Shown: positions 1 through 7,011 of the stretch, one piece after another | Position numbering within the stretch: the stretch's first letter is position 1 | Layout: each line of letters begins with the position of its first letter | Source: Clostridia bacterium | GTDB lineage: Bacteria > Bacillota_A > Clostridia > Christensenellales > Aristaeellaceae | Direction: 5' to 3' | Assembly: GCA_017938645.1 (NCBI GenBank) | Contig: JAGBBE010000145.1 | Location: 1-20,260 of the forward strand | DNA length: 20,260 bases | The notes under the pieces: generated by a model | What the model was told of the DNA's origin: nothing | The model's input: only the letters and a program-made list of their open reading frames with translations | Databases searched by the model: none | Program-made: the position numbers and the translations under genes

Positions 1-117
1 GCGCTTAATCTGAAAAAGCTCGCCATCCACAAGTGGATGCGCTTGCTTGTTTCTTCGATTTTTCACATGATTGAAGCCACTTTGCTACACGGCAAAGTGG
101 CTTCTTTGACAGTCTGA
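1..117 (+). CDS. IS1182-like transposase, C-terminal fragment (5' end outside window)
   Basis: Frame 1 is open from the first base to a TGA at 115-117 and encodes 38 residues beginning ALNLKKLAIHKW. The NLKKLA-type segment is typical of the C-terminal tail of DDE transposases of the IS1182/IS5-like groups, where it follows the catalytic RNase H-like core. The catalytic residues lie outside the window, so activity cannot be judged. The stop codon falls inside the terminal inverted repeat. The last codons also form a perfect 12-bp hairpin at 73-104. The assignment is supported by the matching element whose transposase N-terminus starts at 20187; from this fragment alone it would be tentative. 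Confidence 0.55.
   Translation, partial: ALNLKKLAIHKWMRLLVSSIFHMIEATLLHGKVASLTV
73..104 (+). repeat. Subterminal stem-loop at IS right end
   Basis: GAAGCCACTTTG (73-84) and CAAAGTGGCTTC (93-104) form a perfect 12-bp stem with an 8-nt loop. It lies inside the 3' end of the transposase reading frame and its inner arm overlaps the terminal repeat. Only three T residues follow the stem on the plus strand, so it is a weak terminator at best. A similar hairpin sits just inside the left end of the other element (20132-20160). Confidence 0.7.
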
Positions 118-118
118 A
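101..118 (+). repeat. IS terminal inverted repeat, right end
   Basis: The reverse complement reads TTCAGACTGTCAAAGAAG. The left-end repeat of the second element (20121-20138) reads TTCAGATTGTCAAAAAAG, with 16 of 18 matches. The outer bases diverge beyond this point, which supports the boundary. Confidence 0.65.
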
Positions 119-150
119 AGAGCGAACCCATTCGGGTTCGCTCTTTTTTT
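119..150 (+). terminator. Intrinsic terminator abutting the IS right end
   Basis: AGAGCGAACCC (119-129) pairs perfectly with GGGTTCGCTCT (134-144) around a 4-nt loop, followed by T residues to 150. On the plus strand this is a strong terminator for transcripts leaving the IS. On the minus strand the hairpin follows the F420-ligase-like gene, but its T-tract is cut to three residues by the IS end at 118. This suggests an originally bidirectional terminator. Confidence 0.8.
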
Positions 151-160
151 GTCATTGGGC

Positions 161-1357
161 TCAGTCGTTGGTATAGTTATCGAAGTAGCCCTGAATATAT
201 ACGATAGGCGTGCCCTTGTCGCCGGAACCGGAGGTCAGGTCGCACAGGGAGCCGATCAGATCGGTCAGGCGGCGCGGCGTGGTGCCCTGAGCGGCCATGT
301 TGCCAACCAGAGAGCTGCCGTCCTTCTGCTGGATCTTATCCTTGATGGCGTTGCGCAGCGCTTCGCCGGAAAGACTGGCAAAGTCGTTGTCGGCCAGATA
401 CTTGAGCTTGAGCTCGTTGGGAGTGCCTTCCAGACCGGCGGTATAGGCAGGGGAGACCACCGGGTCAGCCAGCTCCCAGATCTTGCCCACGGGATCCTTG
501 AAGGCGCCGTCGCCGTATACCATGACCTCAATGTGTTTGCCGGTCAGCTTGAAGAGACGATCCTGAATCTCCTCAACCAGAGCCTGACATTCGCGCGGGA
601 AGAGCTTAACGGTATTTTCAGTGGACTTGTTGGAGCCCAGCAGACCGTACTTCTCGTTGCAGCCGCTGCCGTTGATGGGAGCGTTCATGATTTCATCCAG
701 ACCATACACCTTCTCAGCACCGGCGGCCTTGAGCAGACGCTTGGTGCGCTGGCGGGTGTGGATGTCGCAGTTGAGAACGTTCTTGGTATAGTTCAGGATC
801 GCGCGGGGATCGTTGGCAAAGATGATCTCCACCTCTGCGCCGGATTCGCGGATGAGGTTGCCGTAGTACTCAACGTAGTCTACGCCGGTAAAGGTATGCT
901 TGATGTAGCCGAACATTTCGCGATAACGCTCCTCGCTGAGAACGTCGCGATAGGGGTCTACGCCGTGCTGATCCATCAGATCCCAGTCGATCAGGTGGTT
1001 GCCCACTTCATCGGAGGGATAGCTGAGCATGAGAACGATCTTCTTGCAGCCCTTGGCGATGCCGCGCAGGCAGATGGCGAAGCGATTGCGGCTGAGAATG
1101 GGGAAAATGACGCCCACCGTCTCGCCGCCAAACTTCTGGCGTACATCCTGCGCAATGTCGTCTACAGAGGCGTAGTTACCCTGTGCACGGGCAACGATGG
1201 CTTCGGTCATGGCTACCACGTCGCGGTCACGGGGAGTGAGACCGTCTTCCTTCATGGCTTCCTGAATGGAAGCGGTCACGATTTCGGCCAGGTCATCGCC
1301 CTTGCGGATAATAGGCGCGCGGATGCCCATAGAAACAGTACCAACCATCCGGCTCAT
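161..1357 (-). CDS. F420-0:L-glutamate ligase-like (CofE-like) protein
   Basis: The product is 398 residues and resembles the F420-0:gamma-glutamyl ligase family (PF01996), which in methanogens and actinobacteria adds glutamate to coenzyme F420-0. The N-terminus (MSRMVGTVSMGIRAPII) and the stretch around KGDDLAEIV show the family pattern. The protein is much longer than archaeal CofE (about 250 residues), so the C-terminal half is an extension seen in Clostridia homologues. No other F420 biosynthesis gene is in the window, and most Clostridia do not make F420, so the real acceptor may differ. The start is ATG at 1357 because AGGAG lies 8 nt upstream. A longer in-frame reading extends through the promoter and is rejected. 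The gene is transcribed alone, toward the terminator hairpin at 119-150. Confidence 0.75.
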   Translation of the reverse strand: MSRMVGTVSMGIRAPIIRKGDDLAEIVTASIQEAMKEDGLTPRDRDVVAMTEAIVARAQGNYASVDDIAQDVRQKFGGETVGVIFPILSRNRFAICLRGIAKGCKKIVLMLSYPSDEVGNHLIDWDLMDQHGVDPYRDVLSEERYREMFGYIKHTFTGVDYVEYYGNLIRESGAEVEIIFANDPRAILNYTKNVLNCDIHTRQRTKRLLKAAGAEKVYGLDEIMNAPINGSGCNEKYGLLGSNKSTENTVKLFPRECQALVEEIQDRLFKLTGKHIEVMVYGDGAFKDPVGKIWELADPVVSPAYTAGLEGTPNELKLKYLADNDFASLSGEALRNAIKDKIQQKDGSSLVGNMAAQGTTPRRLTDLIGSLCDLTSGSGDKGTPIVYIQGYFDNYTND

Positions 1358-1374
1358 ATTTGATGCTCCTACTA

Positions 1375-1410
1375 TTGACATAGTGTGTGCGGGCTGAGCC
1401 CGCCTGTCAA
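1375..1410 (-). promoter_or_regulatory. Nested dyad in the 5' leader of the CofE-like gene
   Basis: TTGACA (1375-1380) and TGTCAA (1405-1410) form an outer inverted repeat. Inside it, GCGGGCT (1389-1395) and AGCCCGC (1397-1403) form a second perfect one. With the -10 box at 1418-1423, transcription should start near 1411, so this structure would be the first 36 nt of the mRNA, just upstream of the ribosome binding site. It may be a 5' stabilising hairpin or an operator. Confidence 0.5.
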
Positions 1411-1417
1411 CCATAGT

Positions 1418-1446
1418 ATTATAATACAATGATCGGGCTTTGTAAA
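1418..1446 (-). promoter_or_regulatory. Sigma-A promoter of the CofE-like gene
   Basis: On the minus strand, TTTACA (1446-1441), a 17-bp spacer and TATAAT (1423-1418). The -10 lies within a 12-bp palindrome, GTATTATAATAC (1416-1427). Confidence 0.75.
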
Positions 1447-1521
1447 ATACAAATTGTAACTTTTTTTGGTCTAATTTTGATGGAGTATCGTTTTTTGCGC
1501 CAGAACGTCCATCCTCATGCT

Positions 1522-1550
1522 TTGACAGACCTGTATACGGGGCATATAAT
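1522..1550 (+). promoter_or_regulatory. Perfect-consensus sigma-A promoter of the DUF3737 gene
   Basis: TTGACA (1522-1527), 17-bp spacer, TATAAT (1545-1550), both hexamers exact. The start codon is at 1604, leaving a leader of roughly 45 nt. Confidence 0.85.
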
Positions 1551-1603
1551 GGAAGCTGTGCGAAAACGCATCCAGACCATACCAAGGACAGAGGAAAGCC
1601 GAT

Positions 1604-2452
1604 ATGAATCAATCAATCACTGCCAATCAGCGCTTTGACGAGGAGCGCGCTTTTTACGGCACGGAAGGAATCAGAATAGAACACTGCCTCTTTGACGGCC
1701 CTGCGGACGGCGAAAGCGCGCTGAAGGAATGCCGGAGTATTGAAACGGCGGATTGCTTTTTCAACCTGCGTTATCCCTTTTGGCACGATGAAGACGTGCT
1801 CATCGATCGCTGCGAGATGACTGAAAACTGCCGTGCGGCGCTGTGGTATTCCGACGGTATTGAGATCAGGGAAAGCCTGCTCCATGGCATCAAGGCTCTT
1901 CGTGAGTGCAAAAACGTGCGCATGCAGAACTGCGACGTCATTTCACCGGAGTTCGGCTGGTCGGTGCATGGAATCACCATGGCAAACTGCAGCATCAAGG
2001 GCGAGTACTTCATGCTGCGCTCTACAGGGCTTCGATTCAGCCATGTGACGCTCAACGGCAAGTATTCCTTCCAATATATTGAGGACGCGCAGTTCGATCA
2101 CTGCCATTTTGACACCAAGGACGCCTTCTGGCATGCGCGCAACGTGGTTGTGCGCAACAGCGTCATCAAGGGTGAATACCTGGCCTGGTACTGCGAAAAC
2201 GTTACCTTTGAAAACTGCCGAATCATCGGTACGCAGCCTCTGTGCTACTGCAAGGGCCTCAGGCTGATCGACTGCGTGATGGAAAACGCGGATCTGTGCT
2301 TTGAAAAGTCCGAGGTGGAGGCCACGCTGACCGCGCCGGTTATGAGCATCAAAAATCCGCTGCGCGGAACGATTGTGCTTCCTGCAGCGGGAGAGATCAT
2401 TCGTGAATCCGGGGATGCGGAGATTGTTGTGAAGAATCAGACAAAAGCATAA
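1604..2452 (+). CDS. DUF3737 family protein
   Basis: The product is 282 residues and matches the DUF3737 family in length and pattern. It has repeated short units of the type 'hydrophobic-x-N/D-C-x-hydrophobic' (DRCEM, QNCDV, ANCSI, DHCHF, ENCRI, IDCVM). Spaced this way, they suggest a right-handed parallel beta-helix with a ladder of Asn/Cys residues, similar in shape to pectate-lyase-like or pentapeptide-type folds. There is no signal peptide, so it is probably cytoplasmic. The biochemical function of the family is not established. The ATG at 1604 has GAGGAAA about 6 nt upstream and a consensus promoter. The gene appears monocistronic and ends at the bidirectional terminator at 2460-2500. 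Confidence 0.85.
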   Translation: MNQSITANQRFDEERAFYGTEGIRIEHCLFDGPADGESALKECRSIETADCFFNLRYPFWHDEDVLIDRCEMTENCRAALWYSDGIEIRESLLHGIKALRECKNVRMQNCDVISPEFGWSVHGITMANCSIKGEYFMLRSTGLRFSHVTLNGKYSFQYIEDAQFDHCHFDTKDAFWHARNVVVRNSVIKGEYLAWYCENVTFENCRIIGTQPLCYCKGLRLIDCVMENADLCFEKSEVEATLTAPVMSIKNPLRGTIVLPAAGEIIRESGDAEIVVKNQTKA

Positions 2453-2453
2453 T

Positions 2454-2503
2454 AAAAAGAGAGCCCATCATCCGCTGAAAAACGGCGGACGATGGGCTCT
2501 TTA
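2454..2503. terminator. Bidirectional terminator between DUF3737 and hemolysin III genes
   Basis: AGAGCCCATCATCCGC (2460-2475) pairs with GCGGACGATGGGCTCT (2485-2500) with one non-canonical position. The minus strand is followed by CTTTTTATT and forms a G-U pair at that position, so termination should be stronger for the hemolysin III transcript. Confidence 0.8.
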
Positions 2504-2520
2504 AGGCAAAGCCAGTGTGC

Positions 2521-3186
2521 TTACAGCACATACAGCAGAATACACAACGCCTGCAGCACACTTCCGATTACACAGAACACATGAAACACGGAATGCATGT
2601 ACCTTCTCTTCTTACCCATACCGTAGAGCACCGCGCCGATGGTATAGGCCACGCCGCCCAGTACCAACAGCCACAGGCCTCCCGCAGGCACAACCTCCAT
2701 CACCGGCTTGATGCCTATCATCACGCACCAGCCCATGCCGATGTAGCAGACCATCGAAAAAGCCTTGAACTTTTTGAGGTCGATGCCGTTAAGCACCATC
2801 GCCAGAACGGCAATGCCCCAGACCGCGCCGAGGATGCCCCAGGCCCAGCCGGGATGGACGGGACGGAGGGAACAAAGCATCACCGGCGTGTAGGTGCCTG
2901 CAATGAACAGATAGATCGTGCAGTGGTCAATGACCTGCAGAACGCGCTTGGCGGTGCCGGGACGCAGTCCGTGATAGACGCTGGAGATGGTATAGAGCTG
3001 GATGAAGGACAGCCCGTAAATGATGCTGGCCGTCATGCTCCAGCCGTCGCCCCACGACAGAAGCAGGCACAAAACGAGCGTCAGTACGCCCAGCGCTCCG
3101 CCGGCAATGTGGGAAATCATGTTGAATAATTCCTCGCCGTGGGTGTAGTCGGGCAAAGCGCGTTCGCGCAGTTTGGTTCTTGTCAT
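2521..3186 (-). CDS. Hemolysin III / PAQR family membrane protein
   Basis: The product is 221 residues with about seven membrane segments, the usual size for bacterial YqfA/HlyIII proteins of the PAQR superfamily. The three signature motifs are present: an N-terminal E...N..SH (ELFNMISH), SSVYH together with IDHC in the middle, and HSVFH near the C-terminus. The histidines of SSVYH and HSVFH correspond to the metal site of the adiponectin-receptor fold. The name 'hemolysin' comes from a Bacillus cereus protein; the physiological role in most bacteria is probably membrane lipid homeostasis or ceramidase-like chemistry and is not proven. The start is ATG at 3186, preceded by GAGGAGG; a longer upstream reading would run through the promoter. 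It is monocistronic. Confidence 0.88.
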   Translation of the reverse strand: MTRTKLRERALPDYTHGEELFNMISHIAGGALGVLTLVLCLLLSWGDGWSMTASIIYGLSFIQLYTISSVYHGLRPGTAKRVLQVIDHCTIYLFIAGTYTPVMLCSLRPVHPGWAWGILGAVWGIAVLAMVLNGIDLKKFKAFSMVCYIGMGWCVMIGIKPVMEVVPAGGLWLLVLGGVAYTIGAVLYGMGKKRRYMHSVFHVFCVIGSVLQALCILLYVL

Positions 3187-3211
3187 CGGGACGCCTCCTC
3201 TCAATGCCAGT

Positions 3212-3240
3212 ATTGTACCGGGGAGGCTTTTTTCATGCAA
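3212..3240 (-). promoter_or_regulatory. Sigma-A promoter of the hemolysin III gene
   Basis: On the minus strand, TTGCAT (3240-3235), a 17-bp spacer and TACAAT (3217-3212), about 26 nt upstream of the start codon. Confidence 0.7.
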
Positions 3241-3252
3241 CCTACCGTTGGT

Positions 3253-3267
3253 GGAGAGGCGCTCTCC
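3253..3267. promoter_or_regulatory. Short dyad in the divergent hlyIII/XRE intergenic region
   Basis: GGAGAG (3253-3258), 3-nt spacer, CTCTCC (3262-3267). It lies between the divergent promoters, so an operator is possible. It is short and may be chance. Confidence 0.3.
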
Positions 3268-3290
3268 CGGCAGTAGAATCGTTGCGTGGA

Positions 3291-3319
3291 TTGATTTTTT
3301 GAGCTGGATGTGGTATATC
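3291..3319 (+). promoter_or_regulatory. Sigma-A promoter of the XRE/EamA pair
   Basis: TTGATT (3291-3296), 17-bp spacer, TATATC (3314-3319), 27 nt before the XRE start codon. Confidence 0.6.
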
Positions 3320-3346
3320 AGTAGGGATAAAGAAAGGAGTGCCTGC

Positions 3347-3925
3347 ATGGAGGAACTCAAACCCATTATCGCCCGGAATATTGCCATGCTGCGTCAGCAG
3401 GCCGGGATGACGCAGCTGGAGCTGGCTGAAAAGCTCCACTATTCCGACAAAGCCGTGTCCAAGTGGGAACGCGGCGAGTCGATCCCGGATGTGGGCGTGC
3501 TCAAGCAGATTGCCGATATGTTTCATGTCACGGTTGACAGTCTGCTCAAGGATGGTCAGATGCCTGAGGCGGAACCGCAGGCTGCAGGAGCGTCGCTGAG
3601 GACACGCAGGCTGATTACCGCCATCACGCTGCTGGGCGTGGCTGCGCTGGCGTTTCTGATGTTCATCATCCTGCGCACATGGCTGGTGTCGATGTACATG
3701 CTTCCGGTGACTGTGATTGTGTGGCTGGTGTTCAATACGCTGTGGTTTGACCGCAGACGCAACTACCTGATCATATCGGTTCTGATGTGGGCTGCGCTGC
3801 TGTGCATCTGCGTCACCTTCGCTGTTTTCCGTCTGCCCAAGTGGGAGACGATGCTTCTGGGGCTTCCGGGGCAGATCATCATCTGGCTTTGTTCCAAATT
3901 CAGCGGCAGAAAGGAATCCGCCTGA
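3347..3925 (+). CDS. XRE-family regulator with C-terminal membrane segments
   Basis: The product is 192 residues. Residues 6-66 are a helix-turn-helix_3 domain of the Xre/Cro type, with the typical MTQLELAEKL ... SDKAVSKWERG ... PDVGVLKQIADMF signature. After a short linker the C-terminal half (about 89-190) has four hydrophobic segments, so the DNA-binding domain is probably anchored at the inner face of the membrane. This XRE-plus-membrane layout is common in Clostridia and often sits beside transport or lantibiotic-resistance genes; ligands are mostly unknown. The start is ATG at 3347, behind AAAGGAG. The transporter gene begins 24 nt after the stop with no terminator between them, so the two are likely co-transcribed and the regulator may control the pair. 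Confidence 0.85.
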   Translation: MEELKPIIARNIAMLRQQAGMTQLELAEKLHYSDKAVSKWERGESIPDVGVLKQIADMFHVTVDSLLKDGQMPEAEPQAAGASLRTRRLITAITLLGVAALAFLMFIILRTWLVSMYMLPVTVIVWLVFNTLWFDRRRNYLIISVLMWAALLCICVTFAVFRLPKWETMLLGLPGQIIIWLCSKFSGRKESA

Positions 3926-3949
3926 TTCATACGAAAGGGGCTTTTGCTC

Positions 3950-4840
3950 ATGACCTTCACCCTTGCAGTTCTGCTGGTTCTTCTGGTTCTGTTCTATACC
4001 TTCCAGTCTCTGTTTACCCGCATGTTTTCACTGAACTATGCAGGGCCTGACGCCTCCCAGTCTACCTCGGTGTTCGCCATCTGCTTTGGCGGGTTCATTG
4101 GTCTGGCTACGCTGGTTTTCCGCGGCTTCGACTTCACGCCTGCGTGGCAGACGGTTCTGTGGGGCATCGCCAATGCGTTTATGCTCTGGCTGTACAATGT
4201 GTCCCTCATCGAATCCGGCAACCGCGGTTCCTACGCCTTTTTGATGATTGCGTCGATGTTTGGCGCAATCGTTGTGCCGCTGTTTGTGGATGTGGTGTTC
4301 ATGGGCGAATCGCTCACGCTGGTGCAGAGCGTGGCCATCGTCCTGATGCTGACCTCCTTTGTGGTGATGAACCTGCGCGGACTGTCTCTCAAGGGCGCAT
4401 CCGGCGCGTACTATATGTGGTGTGCGCTGCTGTTTATGGCAAATGGTCTGTATGCCACCATCATGAATCTGCAGGAGAACATGATGGGCAGCTCCCAGTC
4501 CACGGAGATGATCGTCATCACCTATCTGGGCACGGCGCTGATCGTAATCCTCTTTCATGCGCTGCGAGGACAGGGCAAACAGCTTATCGAAGGCTTCCGC
4601 ATGGGCAAAAAGGCCGCGCTGTTTGCGCTGGGCAGCTGCGTGGTGGCAACGCTTGCGTCCAATATGCTGCTGTATCTGCTGGGGCTGATGAACACCTCCG
4701 TGCTCTATACCATCGATAACGGCGGCGTGCTGGTGATGTCCGCCATCTGCTCGTGCATCTTCTTCAAGGAAAAGCTCCACCTCAACCAGATCATCGGCAT
4801 TATTCTGGCCACGGTGAGCATTGTGATGATCAGTCTGTAA
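3950..4840 (+). CDS. EamA-like DMT-superfamily transporter
   Basis: The product is 296 residues with about ten hydrophobic segments in two halves, the normal size and shape for drug/metabolite transporters of the EamA type. It ends in the characteristic last pair of helices preceded by a short charged loop (FFKEKLHLNQIIGIILA). The substrate cannot be read from sequence; relatives export metabolites, amino acids or nucleosides. The start is placed at ATG 3950 because AAAGGGG (3934-3940) is 9 nt upstream; an in-frame TTG two codons earlier is too close to that site. It follows the XRE gene by 24 nt. No terminator separates it from the next gene, which has its own promoter beginning 6 nt after the stop. 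Confidence 0.82.
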   Translation: MTFTLAVLLVLLVLFYTFQSLFTRMFSLNYAGPDASQSTSVFAICFGGFIGLATLVFRGFDFTPAWQTVLWGIANAFMLWLYNVSLIESGNRGSYAFLMIASMFGAIVVPLFVDVVFMGESLTLVQSVAIVLMLTSFVVMNLRGLSLKGASGAYYMWCALLFMANGLYATIMNLQENMMGSSQSTEMIVITYLGTALIVILFHALRGQGKQLIEGFRMGKKAALFALGSCVVATLASNMLLYLLGLMNTSVLYTIDNGGVLVMSAICSCIFFKEKLHLNQIIGIILATVSIVMISL

Positions 4841-4845
4841 TCCTC

Positions 4846-4874
4846 TTGACTTTTGAGTGTGAAGAGGCTATGCT
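4846..4874 (+). promoter_or_regulatory. Sigma-A promoter of the exported split-barrel protein
   Basis: TTGACT (4846-4851), 17-bp spacer, TATGCT (4869-4874). It lies immediately after the EamA stop codon, giving the next gene independent expression. Confidence 0.75.
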
Positions 4875-4920
4875 CATGGTACAGGGACTCCTGAAACAAC
4901 ACGGAAAGGATGATTACCCC

Positions 4921-5415
4921 ATGTTCAAGCGTTTTGCTTCTCTGCTGCTCGCTCTGCTGATGATGAGCTCCTTCGCTCTCGCCGAGGCTCCCGTGGACGC
5001 CGTGGCTTCTGCCTCTGTTGCCGACTTCTACGCCGACACCGCCCTGACCGGCGATGACCTGATGAATGCCATCAACGCGTTCTCCGGCACCTATCTGGTA
5101 AGCACCACCAACCCCGACGGCACCCCCAACACCGCTTTCTTCATCTTCTCCATGATCAAGCATGAGGATGCCTACTACCTGCAGCTGGGTCTGGCTGAGA
5201 ACCAGTCCAAGGCCAACCTGACCGCCAATGGCTGCGGCATGGCCGTGTATGCTGCCAATCCCAGCGGCGAAGAAGGCGCGATGCCCTATGCCGTTGCCGG
5301 CGCCCGCATCTGGTTCAAGGCCATCGAAGACGAAGCCCTGGCTGCCAAGCTGGCTGAAGGCGCTCGCCCCGGCGCTATGTTCTTCGAAATCACCGAGATC
5401 CGTCCTCTTGGCTGA
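4921..5415 (+). CDS. Exported pyridoxamine 5'-phosphate oxidase-like (FMN split-barrel) protein
   Basis: The product is 164 residues. Residues 1-21 form a signal peptide (MFKRF, a leucine-rich core, cleavage after FALA). The mature part shows the split-barrel flavin-binding pattern: a strand reading TYLVSTTNPDGTPNTAFF, then YYLQLGLAENQSKANLTANG, as in PNPOx-like proteins where the backbone around the N/S-x-K segment contacts FMN. These proteins are normally cytoplasmic, so export is unusual. The signal peptide lacks both a lipobox cysteine and an obvious twin-arginine motif. The ATG at 4921 has AAAGGA 10 nt upstream; in-frame ATGs near 4870 overlap the -10 box and are rejected. It ends before a strong terminator. 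Whether it binds FMN, F420 or heme outside the membrane is unknown. Confidence 0.75.
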   Translation: MFKRFASLLLALLMMSSFALAEAPVDAVASASVADFYADTALTGDDLMNAINAFSGTYLVSTTNPDGTPNTAFFIFSMIKHEDAYYLQLGLAENQSKANLTANGCGMAVYAANPSGEEGAMPYAVAGARIWFKAIEDEALAAKLAEGARPGAMFFEITEIRPLG

Positions 5416-5426
5416 TTGCACAACAT

Positions 5427-5469
5427 AAAAACCGGCCTGCTGCACTCCAATGCAGCAGGCCGGTTTTTT
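5427..5469. terminator. Strong bidirectional terminator
   Basis: ACCGGCCTGCTGCA (5431-5444) and TGCAGCAGGCCGGT (5451-5464) form a perfect stem with a 6-nt loop, flanked by an A-run on the left and TTTTTT on the right. It serves both the split-barrel gene and the convergent GT-C gene. Confidence 0.9.
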
Positions 5470-5473
5470 GATG

Positions 5474-6943
5474 TCATCCGAAGAAATGCATGCCGTAGAC
5501 CGTGCAGACCATCGCTGCAAATCCGGCGGGAAGCACGACAATCCAGCGATGTCTGTCTGCCAAAGCGCCCAGAGCAAGCGCACAGAGCAGGAGCACAGGC
5601 AGGATGTAGCGGAAGTTGAAGGTGCAGATGTAGGGATACTGCATGCAGAAGCTGAGGTAGTTCACAATCAGCATGCCGCCGTAGAAGGTGAGGAAGCCCT
5701 TGGTCATGCCGTCGGCATGAGGGTTTTTTATAATCAGCCAGCGGATGAAGAAAACCAGCGAACAAAGAAGCAGCACTGCAAACAGCACCATCGCCATGTA
5801 GGCGAAATACCACATGAACGTGCCTTCTGCAAACAGGGTCATTTCGTCAAACATGCCGGTTTTAAGCGTCTGCATCCACACGTTGTGGTCGATTTTGCGG
5901 ATGCCGGAGTAGAACAGGCCGCGGATGGCCTTGCTGTCCGGGATGCCGAAGCGCTGCCAGAGGGTGTAGTTGGACACGTTGATGGTTTCGGCGGGCAGGC
6001 GCACATAGTTGAAGGGCATTCCATAGGCGATCATGTGAAAGACCGGCCACGCGATGGCCTCGGGCACGCTCACCGCAAGGAAGGCGGCAAACTGTCCCAC
6101 GTAGCGCTTCCACTGCTTCAGGCTGCGGAAGAACGCTGTGGCGAACACCACCGCAATGCAGGGGATGATGAGCGCGGCGGAGAGCTTGGTGGCCATCGCA
6201 AGTCCCAGAGAAATACCGCAGAGCAGGATATCGCGCATGCTGCGCGTGCGCTGCCACCGCACGGTGAACAAGAGGCTTGCGCACAGCAGGAAGGTCATCT
6301 GGATGTCGTTGTTCACCGTTGCACCGAAGATGAGCAGCGAAGGCTGAAGGGCCAGCGTCAGTGTGCCAGCTGCCTGTCCACGTCTGCCGACGCCCAGAAA
6401 ACGCATCAGATCCAGCGCAATCAGCGTGCAGCCGGAGGCAAAGGCCAGCGTGATCAGCTGCGTGTTTTCAAGCGCGGTTTCGAGGGTGATGCCCAGCGCA
6501 AGGTTGAGCTTGATGCACAGGGCATGCAGAATATGGTGCAGCGGCGGATGAAAGAACACCGAGAAGCCCTCGATCTGCGGATCGTACAGAGGCAGCTTTC
6601 CGAACTCTACCAGATAGGCCACGTAGCCCAGATGTCCGTCCGGCTTGGCTTCGCCGGTGAAGTCGGAACTGTATCCGGCCAGATCGTGCCACGAAAAACT
6701 GTGGGGCAGCTTCAAAACAAAAATCAGCCCGGCGGCAAAGCCTGCCGCTGCAAAGATTCCGGCCAGCGAATCCCAGCCCTTTCTGCGCCAAAGGCAGATG
6801 GACAATATCAGCCATGCGGCGCACACAAATGCACAGACAAGGTTCGTGCCGCCCGGCATCATTGCTGCGGCCAGCGTGTTCACAGGCCACGCGGCGAACA
6901 CCGCCAAAAGCAGAATGCCATATTTCCCAAGAGCGTTTTTCAC
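5474..6943 (-). CDS. GT-C fold (GT39/ArnT-like) integral membrane glycosyltransferase
   Basis: The product is 489 residues with roughly eleven membrane segments. The first extracytoplasmic loop (about 82-125) carries HD at 86-87 in SWHDLAGY and is followed by HPPLHH at 132-137. This layout is that of GT-C enzymes of the ArnT/PMT/GT39 type, which move a sugar from a polyprenyl-phosphate donor to an acceptor on the outer face of the membrane. Donor and acceptor cannot be deduced. The start is GTG at 6943, placed by GAGGAGG 8 nt upstream; a nearby ATG (6947) is in another frame. A GtrB-like GT2 gene that could supply a lipid-linked sugar lies at 8688-9611. It is transcribed alone and shares an intergenic region with the divergent M56-like gene. 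Confidence 0.8.
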   Translation of the reverse strand: MKNALGKYGILLLAVFAAWPVNTLAAAMMPGGTNLVCAFVCAAWLILSICLWRRKGWDSLAGIFAAAGFAAGLIFVLKLPHSFSWHDLAGYSSDFTGEAKPDGHLGYVAYLVEFGKLPLYDPQIEGFSVFFHPPLHHILHALCIKLNLALGITLETALENTQLITLAFASGCTLIALDLMRFLGVGRRGQAAGTLTLALQPSLLIFGATVNNDIQMTFLLCASLLFTVRWQRTRSMRDILLCGISLGLAMATKLSAALIIPCIAVVFATAFFRSLKQWKRYVGQFAAFLAVSVPEAIAWPVFHMIAYGMPFNYVRLPAETINVSNYTLWQRFGIPDSKAIRGLFYSGIRKIDHNVWMQTLKTGMFDEMTLFAEGTFMWYFAYMAMVLFAVLLLCSLVFFIRWLIIKNPHADGMTKGFLTFYGGMLIVNYLSFCMQYPYICTFNFRYILPVLLLCALALGALADRHRWIVVLPAGFAAMVCTVYGMHFFG

Positions 6944-6976
6944 GCATCTTCCTCCTCTTGCAATCCAGTCAGGATG

Positions 6977-6982
6977 ATTATA
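6977..6982 (-). promoter_or_regulatory. -10 element of the GT-C gene promoter
   Basis: On the minus strand TATAAT is preceded by TGA, giving an extended -10. No good -35 is visible at 17 bp; an A/T-rich tract lies upstream. Confidence 0.5.
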
Positions 6983-7011
6983 TCATAAATACGGAAAAAA
7001 ACATTGCAAAT

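Larger units (their letters stand above)
1..118 (+). mobile_element. Right end of an IS1182-like insertion sequence (truncated by window edge)
   Basis: The region contains the last codons of a transposase gene and ends in an 18-bp terminal repeat (101-118). The reverse complement of that repeat, TTCAGACTGTCAAAGAAG, matches positions 20121-20138 at 16 of 18 bases. This pairing places the element boundary near 118 and shows that a related element starts at the other edge of the window in the same orientation. The family assignment rests on the transposase fragments, mainly the N-terminal one at 20187. Confidence 0.6.

Noticed and set aside
149..1363. Long plus-strand open frame antisense to the CofE-like gene
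   Set aside because: It has no ribosome binding site or promoter and no recognisable domain; it is the mirror of a strongly supported gene on the other strand.
3253..3267. Terminator between hemolysin III and XRE genes
   Set aside because: The stem is only 6 bp, has no T-tract and lies between divergent promoters, so a terminator makes no sense there.
5450..6988. 512-codon plus-strand open frame antisense to the GT-C gene
   Set aside because: Its composition (rich in His, Gln and Arg) is typical of an antisense frame, and it starts inside a terminator.
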